This document shows positions 28,143-34,726 of a stretch of 34,726 bases of DNA, piece after piece (the stretch's first letter is position 1; every line of letters starts with the position of its first letter). Under the pieces are notes generated by a model. It made no database searches, was not told the DNA's origin, and saw nothing but the letters and a program-made list of their open reading frames with translations. The position numbers were made by a program, and so were the translations under genes. Origin of the DNA: Candidatus Binatia bacterium (GTDB lineage Bacteria; Desulfobacterota; Binatia; Bin18); assembly GCA_025057295.1 (NCBI GenBank), contig JANWXO010000006.1, forward strand, positions 1 through 34,726, read 5' to 3'.

Positions 28143-28170
28143 AAAACAGCCGACCTTTTGGGGTCGGCTG
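28143..28170 (-). terminator. Hairpin plus T4 in the 5' leader of the zinc-ribbon gene (terminator/attenuator)
   Basis: CAGCCGACC (28147-28155)/GGTCGGCTG (28162-28170), 9-bp stem; minus strand continues TTTTGC, 25 nt before the ATG. Confidence 0.5.
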
Positions 28171-28672
28171 TCAGGTTGCTGTGTTACAGAGCGGAGTCTA
28201 CCACTTCATGGTGTTACGCCGTCCACTTGCGATATTCCCTCTATTGCTCCCTCCTGTTGATAGATTGCATAGCTTGCCTAGGGTTAGCCAGGTTCGATCC
28301 TACGTCGAATTTGCAAAACTTTTGCACCTTAATCACGTATGCACACGAAACCATCCCGACACAAACAAGTTCAGTTGTGAAAGTTGAGGGGGACGAATAA
28401 TACACAAATGAATTCGTTATTTGTCAAGCCCGGTCGTGATCGCAAGCCAGCTTCTACCGAACCTATGGACAGCTGCGGTCCACGCCGGTCTGGACGCGGT
28501 GGCAGTACTGATGAAATGTCGGTCCACTCCCTGGAGCACCCCAAAAAATGGCTGCGGCGGAGCTTCCTTACCATATCGGATGACCCTGTGTCCGAACGGG
28601 CAGGACTGGAAGACGGCGAAGATCGGCGCAACAATGGCAATCTATTTCCTGGTAGGGAGGACGGCTGCACCT

Positions 28673-29731
28673 ATGGGATTTCGCTTCTTTCGGCGGGTGA
28701 AGCTGGCGCCGGGGATCACCCTGAACCTCAGTAAGTCGGGAGGATCTTTGTCCTTCGGACCGCGCGGTGCAAAACTCACCATCGGTCCACGCGGACAGCG
28801 CGCGACGGTGGGAATTCCCGGAACCGGGATCTTCTACACCACCACGTTCGGGAAAAATCGGAGACAGAAAGCACCCGAGGAGCAGCGTACGACCCCAACG
28901 GTCCGTCCGGCGGATCGCCTCACCTTGGGCTTTTTCAAGCGTCTCATTACGCCGGATGATCACGAGGCGCTGATCGACGGCTGGCGTGAGCTGACGCTGG
29001 GCCGCGAGGAGAAAGCGCTGGATCATCTGCGCGACGCGGCCCATCTCGCCGATGGCGCTTTTCTCGTGGGGATTTTGGCGCTCAAGCGTGGCGATTTGTC
29101 CCAGGCGGCTGCACACCTCCAAAACGCGGTCCAGCGCGCGGACGAACTCGGACAGCTTTTTGCCCGCTATGGGATCGCTGCGACCGTGAGTATAGAGGTG
29201 ACCCAGGAGGTGTCCGCCCATATCGGACCTGATATCCGCGGGGTCCTGTTGGCTCTAGCTGAAACTTATCAAGCGCAAGGGCAGCTCACGGAGGCCATTG
29301 CCTGTTTGACACGGTTGCGCCAGCTCGAGCCCGAGGATGTGGTCGTGAAATTGTCCCTCGCCGAGCTGTTGTGGGACGTGCGGCCTGACGACCGCGGCAC
29401 TTACGAAGAGATTCTGCAACTCGCTGAAGGGGTGACGAACGACTCGCCCATTCACGCTGCTTTGCTGCTGTATAAGGCGAAAGCCCTGCGGGCGTGTGGC
29501 CTCCGTGATGCTGCCTTGGCACTATTGGTGCAGCTGCGAACTCGCAAGAAGGATCGGTCGGATGAGCTACTGCGAGCGATCCGCTACGAACAGGCGCTGC
29601 TGTATGACGAATCAGGAGAGGAGCGGCGTGCTCGCGCCGAGTTCGAGAAATTGTACGCTGAAGCGCCGGATTACGAGGACGTAGCCCAGCGATTAGGCAT
29701 GCGTCCTACCCCTGGAGGGAGTGCAAGATGA
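28673..29731 (+). CDS. DUF4236 domain protein with TPR-like C-terminal region
   Basis: MGFRFFRRVKLAPGITLNLSKSGGSLSFGPRGAKLTIGPRGQRATVGIPGTGIFYTT is typical DUF4236; ATG 28673 has GGGAGG upstream; the longer ORF from 28421 is not supported. Confidence 0.82.
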   Translation: MGFRFFRRVKLAPGITLNLSKSGGSLSFGPRGAKLTIGPRGQRATVGIPGTGIFYTTTFGKNRRQKAPEEQRTTPTVRPADRLTLGFFKRLITPDDHEALIDGWRELTLGREEKALDHLRDAAHLADGAFLVGILALKRGDLSQAAAHLQNAVQRADELGQLFARYGIAATVSIEVTQEVSAHIGPDIRGVLLALAETYQAQGQLTEAIACLTRLRQLEPEDVVVKLSLAELLWDVRPDDRGTYEEILQLAEGVTNDSPIHAALLLYKAKALRACGLRDAALALLVQLRTRKKDRSDELLRAIRYEQALLYDESGEERRARAEFEKLYAEAPDYEDVAQRLGMRPTPGGSAR

Positions 29732-30192
29732 AGCTGCGGACGGCACGGCATCTGATAGCCTTTCCCCTTCTCGTACTGGTCTGTGTGGCGGGGTGTGGAC
29801 CCGAGGATCGCGAGCAGAGAGAAGAGCGTGCTGCCCTACAGCGGCAGATCACCGCTCTCACCCGCACGGTCGAGGAGATGCAGGAGCGGGTGAACACCCT
29901 ACAGAGCAGTATGCAGCGGAATCTCAGTGAATTGTCTGCTCTCAGGGCTGAGGTCGAGCGGCTCCGCGAGCGGAGTGTTGTTGCCTCGGCACCCGCTGCC
30001 GGGGGGCCGGAGCAGGCCTCTCCGCCGCTGGCCCCAAGTGTCCCGCAGACCCACCCGACCGTGTGTGCCCAGGTATGGAAACTGATCGGCCAGGGAAAAG
30101 ACCAAGTAACCATTGCACGTACGGTGAACGTCTCGCCGGACGTAGTGCAGGCGTGCGAACGGCAGGTGGGACGTGCACGCTCGCGGCGCTGA
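29728..30192 (+). CDS. Coiled-coil lipoprotein with HTH-like C-terminus
   Basis: Lipobox LVCVAGC; heptad-like region; C-terminal LIGQGKDQVTIARTVNVSPDVVQACERQV; overlaps the previous stop. Confidence 0.65.
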   Translation: MKLRTARHLIAFPLLVLVCVAGCGPEDREQREERAALQRQITALTRTVEEMQERVNTLQSSMQRNLSELSALRAEVERLRERSVVASAPAAGGPEQASPPLAPSVPQTHPTVCAQVWKLIGQGKDQVTIARTVNVSPDVVQACERQVGRARSRR

Positions 30193-30210
30193 GGAGCTGC
30201 GACCATATAG

Positions 30211-30693
30211 CTAGGGGGGGATGGGCGCAGGTTTTGCAGGTGAAGACCGGGCTTTATTGCGCATGTTCACGTAGGTCGCGATCAGGCCCGGGAGATCAAG
30301 AGGGGACTCGGTCTCGCGGATCTTGCCGCCGGCTGGAATGAGCTGGTCTGAGCCTCCAGGGGTGATGACGATGTAGCGGCCGCCCAACAGCCCCTTCGTC
30401 TGAATGGAGGCGATTGCATCCTCTTGTAAACGAATTTCCGAGCGCAGGTTTAACCGCACCCGCGCCCGGCCATCGACGAGTTCGATGCCAGTCACCTGGC
30501 CGACAGGGACGCCGGCGATCTCGATCCCTGAACCAGGATCGAGTCCACTGGCGTTGGTAAAATCGGCATACACCGCATAGGTTCCTCCATAGCCCAAAGT
30601 CACTTCTCCCATCTCGGTGAAGAGGTACCATAGCGAGCCGATGCCGAGGAGAAGGAACCCGACAACCCCGGCCCATGTGCCGATGCGCTGCAT
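30211..30693 (-). CDS. MlaD/MCE-family protein
   Basis: Single TM then YAVYADFTNASGLDPGSGIEIAGVPVGQVTGIELVDGRARVRLNL...IQTKGLLGGRYIVITPGG. Confidence 0.9.
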   Translation of the reverse strand: MQRIGTWAGVVGFLLLGIGSLWYLFTEMGEVTLGYGGTYAVYADFTNASGLDPGSGIEIAGVPVGQVTGIELVDGRARVRLNLRSEIRLQEDAIASIQTKGLLGGRYIVITPGGSDQLIPAGGKIRETESPLDLPGLIATYVNMRNKARSSPAKPAPIPP

Positions 30694-30750
30694 GGGTACT
30701 ACTGTAGCAGGCCACGAGGTGACCCCCAAGGCCGGTTGGACTCCTTCTGC

Positions 30751-31398
30751 TCAACGCCGTCGTGGAGGCGGTCCCGCCGGCGAGAGCGGCGGTGGGTCTG
30801 AAGAGGGAAGGGAGGCCAGCGGTTTCCGAGCGACGAAGATGTGAGCATCACTGCCTACTGTGGCGATGCCGTTCTCAGGAACCTCCAGATTGAAAGCGAT
30901 CTCGACGTCGCTGAGCACGACGTCGCTCATCGCCGGGAGGTTTTGCAGCAGGCCGTGCGGGTCGTGGAAAATAGCGATAGGATCGCCAGGGTCGATCGTG
31001 CCGTCTTGGTTGGCTCCGGCTTGGTCGAGGAGGAACACCACGGTCAGACTCCCAGCTGCTAAGTTGGCAACATGAAAGGTTCGATCGTCCTCGACAGACG
31101 CAACTTCAGCATCACGAAAGTCCCGAAAGACGCCAGGGTCGCGCAGATCGACAAAAACGAAGACGACCAGCGGCCGGAGGGAGGGCGGGCGTGTATTAAA
31201 GATGTTCCCCCGTACCGTTGTCTCCTCGACCGGACGAGCCCCACTCACGCCCCCACCGGTCTGGGCCCCGAACCGGAGCGTCGGAGGATCACCCCCGATG
31301 CGGAGAGTGCCGTCCTCCGTGCTCGTCCCCAACTCGAGCTCGTTGCCACATCCGCACCAGAACAAAAAGAGCACCACCCACACCACACCCCAAGCCAT
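30751..31398 (-). CDS. Probable lipoprotein, unknown function
   Basis: N-terminal hydrophobic segment ending FLFWCGCG; no family recognised. Confidence 0.55.
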   Translation of the reverse strand: MAWGVVWVVLFLFWCGCGNELELGTSTEDGTLRIGGDPPTLRFGAQTGGGVSGARPVEETTVRGNIFNTRPPSLRPLVVFVFVDLRDPGVFRDFRDAEVASVEDDRTFHVANLAAGSLTVVFLLDQAGANQDGTIDPGDPIAIFHDPHGLLQNLPAMSDVVLSDVEIAFNLEVPENGIATVGSDAHIFVARKPLASLPSSDPPPLSPAGPPPRRR

Positions 31399-31528
31399 AC
31401 CGCCCTGCCTCTCGCCTCTGTGTAAAACAAATTTGCGAGACCGTCAAAAGGAGGCTGTGCTGCTCTCTTGCGCACCGGGACGTTTCCCCGTACAACGAGT
31501 AACCCACGCAACGAGGCGCCCGGTACGA

Positions 31529-32431
31529 ATGGAACGGACACATGTGGTCAAGAACATCGCGAGCCAATTGTTCGTCGCTGTCACCCTGATGGCTCTCCCC
31601 GTGCGGCTGCTGCACGCGACGGAGACGGCGCTTGTGGCCCGCGGTCGCTACATCTTTGCCCTTGCCGGTGGGTGTGGCTGTCATACAGCCGAGAGGGGGC
31701 CGGTGAATGCCGGAGGGCGCCCTCTCAAGACTCCCTATGGAACTTTCTACGGGACCAATATCACTCCAGATCCGACATATGGCATTGGCGGGTGGACGGA
31801 CCGCCAAGTGATCGACGCGATCCGTCTCGGGACACGTCCAGACGGTACAGTGATGAGCCCGGTGATGCCGTATCCCGCCTTCAGCGGCATGAGCGATGAA
31901 GATGTCACGGCCTTGGTGGCCTACTTGCGCACCGTGCCGGCAGTCGCTCGTGCGAATACGCCGCACGAGACCGCTCTTCCTTTGTTCAACCTGTTGATGC
32001 GCGTATGGCGGTGGGTCTTCTTTGCTCAACCACATCCCCCGGCAACGGCTCCCCGAGAGGGGGTAGAACGCGGCCGCTATATCAGTGAACACATCGCACA
32101 CTGCCAGGAGTGTCACACGCCACGCACGGTGTTTGGCACCCTCGATCGCTCTCGTTACCTAGCCGGCAACCCCGACGGCATCGACGGGGAAGTGACCCCG
32201 AATATCACGCCGGACAGGGAGACTGGTATTGGGGACTGGAGCGAGAACGATATCGTCACCCTCTTACGCGAAGGTTTCCTGCCCAATATGGACAACGTAC
32301 AAGGGTTAATGGCGCTCCTGATTGATGGTATCCCTGCAGGAGGGTACAAAGATATGACCGAGGAGGACGCGCGCGCTGTCGCGCGGTATCTGAAGCAGGT
32401 ACCGCCGGTGGTGCATCGTGTGACCAGGTGA
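31529..32431 (+). CDS. Cytochrome c with two haem-binding sites
   Basis: Signal peptide-like start MERTHVVKNIASQLFVAVTLMALPVRLLHA; GRYIFALAGGCGCHTAERGP and GRYISEHIAHCQECHTPR; paired NITPD motifs. Confidence 0.85.
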   Translation: MERTHVVKNIASQLFVAVTLMALPVRLLHATETALVARGRYIFALAGGCGCHTAERGPVNAGGRPLKTPYGTFYGTNITPDPTYGIGGWTDRQVIDAIRLGTRPDGTVMSPVMPYPAFSGMSDEDVTALVAYLRTVPAVARANTPHETALPLFNLLMRVWRWVFFAQPHPPATAPREGVERGRYISEHIAHCQECHTPRTVFGTLDRSRYLAGNPDGIDGEVTPNITPDRETGIGDWSENDIVTLLREGFLPNMDNVQGLMALLIDGIPAGGYKDMTEEDARAVARYLKQVPPVVHRVTR

Positions 32432-32448
32432 GTGAGATGGAGGGTGAC

Positions 32449-32934
32449 ATGAGGAAAATGGTTCTACTGCATCTCGTCGTGGCGATTTTGCTGGCTGGTC
32501 TGCGCGGCAGTCACGGACTCGCGCATGAGGGACATTCAGCCCGGCTCCCCGATGAGCAGGCGGACGTGATCGGCTTTCGTACCTACTTGATGGCGAATAT
32601 TGGCGATAATGCCAAGGAACTGAACGATAAGCTCAAGGCCGGCGCTGTCGCTGCGGCGAAAGTCAACGCGCAGGCCATTGCCTTGCACGCTACCCGTATT
32701 CCGGCCCTTTTCCCTGCAGGGAGTGTATCGGGGACATCGCGCGCAAAAGAGGAAATCTGGCAGCAGTGGGACGATTTTGTCAAAATCTCGCGGCTCTTGC
32801 AGGATGAGGCCTCGCAACTCGGCGTAACCGTTGCAAACGGAAGCGCGGAGGCGGCAAGCGCACAAGCGAGGAAAGTGTTCGCCGCGTGCAAGAGTTGTCA
32901 CGATCAGTTCCGCAAGCCGGAAGAGAAACAGTGA
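32449..32934 (+). CDS. Cytochrome c' family protein
   Basis: Signal peptide; four-helix style sequence ending CKSCHDQFRKPEEKQ. Confidence 0.88.
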   Translation: MRKMVLLHLVVAILLAGLRGSHGLAHEGHSARLPDEQADVIGFRTYLMANIGDNAKELNDKLKAGAVAAAKVNAQAIALHATRIPALFPAGSVSGTSRAKEEIWQQWDDFVKISRLLQDEASQLGVTVANGSAEAASAQARKVFAACKSCHDQFRKPEEKQ

Positions 32935-33042
32935 GCACGTCTCCCTCCCGCTGCGGAGCGGGAGCTGCACGCCTCCAGGCAAGGCCTTCTTTTTTTGCGC
33001 GGCTTGATTCCTGCGCTGCCAGGTTTAGGATGGCAGTCTTAG

Positions 33043-34726
33043 ATGGCTCTTTCCATTTTTTCCGCTCTGCGGTGTGTCGCCCTCAGCCTGTTGCTGTTGG
33101 GTTGGCTAGCAACGGGTGGTGGTGCTCAGGAAGAGGAGGCGGTCTTCAGTCACGACGAGCCGCCCCCGGCTTCTGACCGGCTCGGCGACACAGTTGCTCC
33201 GGCTCACCCGGCGACGACGTACTGGAGGGTCGGCGTCACTATGACTCTCCCCACCGCCACTCCCGGCACACGGGTGCAGATGCTGTTGCCCCTCTCCGAT
33301 GGCCGTCAAAGTGTGTTGATCCGCCATACGAGCGCAGAGGGGATCCGTTACCGCGAAGAGACCGACGGACTCAATCTCTGGGGCCGTTGGGAGGTCGCCG
33401 ACTCTGGCAAGCTCCCCCGTCAGATTGCCTACAGCTACACGGTGCAGATTGTGGACCTGCGTACTGCCATTCCAACCGTGCCTTTCCCTGTTGCTGCCTC
33501 TGGGGGTGAGCAGTATCTCCGTCCTTCTCCTCTGATCCAGAGCGATGCACCGCAGGTGCAAGCCCTGGCCAGACGCCTTACGCACGACAGTCCGGATGTT
33601 GGTCAGGCGGTCAGAGCGCTCTACCACTATGTCGCTGCGCTGCGCGCTCCCGATTCCGGGAGGGAGAAAAACGATGCCCTCTCGGTTTTGCGCTTGGAGC
33701 GGGGCGGGCGGATGGGAAAAACCCGCGCCCTCGTTGCCCTGTTGCGTGCCGCCGGTATTCCTGCACGAGTTGTCGGGGGGATGCAGCTTGGTGATACCGC
33801 TCAGAAGCGCACAACGATCGCCTGGGCCGAGGCGCTGGTGGGCGATACCTGGGTCCCGTTGGACCCCGCCGGTGGACATTTCGCCTGGTTGCCCAACTCT
33901 TACCTCGCTCTCTACCGCGGCGATCTGCCGTTGCTGACCCATACGCGCCAAACCGCGGTGACATATTCGTTTTCCATTCGCCAGCTCACCCGCACTGCCG
34001 CCTTTGCCACTGAACCCTTGGCCCTCAATGGACCTCCTGGAGAACACCGAGCCGAGGGATATGAAAGCGCAGCTGTCCATACTCGCGCTGTGTATGTCGA
34101 GCGGCCACGCGCCAATGTCGTGTTGATTCACGATCGTCCCCTCCCGCAGGAGCTGGTGGCACAAATGTTGGCAAGTGCCCAAGAGGCACGCCTGAACCTG
34201 GCCGTGCTCAGCCTAGGGGCCGTGTCGCAGGCTGCGCGGGAGCATTACCTCTACTCGCTGGTGAGCAATAACCTCACCCTCATTCGCGAAGCCCATGTCC
34301 TGCTGGTCGACACGGCGGACACCGCCGGGCTGTATGCCTTACTGAAGCAGGGAGAGGTGGGGCTCGAGGTGCGTGAGTTGCACATGGTCGTGGCTTGTGC
34401 CGTCGCCTCGCCGGTGGGAAAAATCTTGGCGGCTGTCCTCCTCCGACTCCTCGAGCCTGCCGACATTGTCCTCATTCCTTATGAGCCACGGGTAGTGCAG
34501 TTATGGGATATTGCCCGTACCGCGCTTCTGCATGGCGTCGCCCTCAACGACGCGCTGATCCAGCACTATCCTCAGGCGACGCGTGTGACTCCCCTCACCA
34601 TCGGCACGCTCGGTTGGTGGCGACAGCGAGTGGTGGCCTTGTGGGTGGCGGCAGTCCGCATGCATGTAGCGTTGCCGGCGCTGAACCTCATCCTCGTCCT
34701 CCCACTGATTGTGTTTTTCCTCGTCA
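33043..34726 (+). CDS. Inactive transglutaminase-like / 7TM protein (3' truncated by window edge)
   Basis: Manual translation from ATG 33043: signal peptide, transglutaminase-like LVALLRAAGIPARVVGG and TWVPLDPAGG, hydrophobic segments at the end; open to the window end. Confidence 0.75.
   Translation, partial: MALSIFSALRCVALSLLLLGWLATGGGAQEEEAVFSHDEPPPASDRLGDTVAPAHPATTYWRVGVTMTLPTATPGTRVQMLLPLSDGRQSVLIRHTSAEGIRYREETDGLNLWGRWEVADSGKLPRQIAYSYTVQIVDLRTAIPTVPFPVAASGGEQYLRPSPLIQSDAPQVQALARRLTHDSPDVGQAVRALYHYVAALRAPDSGREKNDALSVLRLERGGRMGKTRALVALLRAAGIPARVVGGMQLGDTAQKRTTIAWAEALVGDTWVPLDPAGGHFAWLPNSYLALYRGDLPLLTHTRQTAVTYSFSIRQLTRTAAFATEPLALNGPPGEHRAEGYESAAVHTRAVYVERPRANVVLIHDRPLPQELVAQMLASAQEARLNLAVLSLGAVSQAAREHYLYSLVSNNLTLIREAHVLLVDTADTAGLYALLKQGEVGLEVRELHMVVACAVASPVGKILAAVLLRLLEPADIVLIPYEPRVVQLWDIARTALLHGVALNDALIQHYPQATRVTPLTIGTLGWWRQRVVALWVAAVRMHVALPALNLILVLPLIVFFLV

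Noticed and set aside
28288-28305. tRNA T-arm-like GGTTCGATCC
   Set aside because: No matching 5-bp T stem, anticodon arm or acceptor stem around it.
1-34726. CRISPR array, transposase, integrase or prophage genes
   Set aside because: No regularly spaced repeats and no recognisable recombinase or phage structural protein in any ORF.

Overview
34.7 kb GC-rich bacterial window. It is gene-dense and looks chromosomal, possibly from a deltaproteobacterium-like or uncultured lineage (inference only). Main blocks: (i) ~0-8.5 kb, a co-directional phospho-signalling cluster: VWA protein, zinc-ribbon-FHA, zinc-ribbon/pseudokinase-PP2C fusion, membrane Ser/Thr kinase with duplicated ectodomains, multi-TM-FHA, VWA-TM-FHA. 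(ii) 8.5-12.3 kb, minus-strand O-methyltransferase and two exported/TPR-like proteins. (iii) 12.4-25.3 kb, housekeeping and metabolic genes: holA-like, ABC1/UbiB-like kinase, CaiB/BaiF CoA-transferase, MetE C-terminal-like, mtnA, nagZ, panB, panC, smpB. (iv) ssrA (tmRNA) at ~25369-25718. (v) 25.7-30.2 kb, small lineage-restricted-looking genes, including a DUF4236-TPR protein. (vi) 30.2-34.7 kb, MlaD-like protein, lipoprotein, dihaem-type cytochrome c, cytochrome c', and an inactive-transglutaminase/7TM protein running off the window. The strongest undescribed candidate is a ~320-nt minus-strand structured RNA gene at ~15988-16308. It has its own sigma70-like promoter, several nested helices, an exceptionally long Shine-Dalgarno (AAGGAGGTGATCC) in front of a 13-codon ORF (MHATTVICEVVAS), a helix that sequesters the end of that ORF, and a minus-strand intrinsic terminator.
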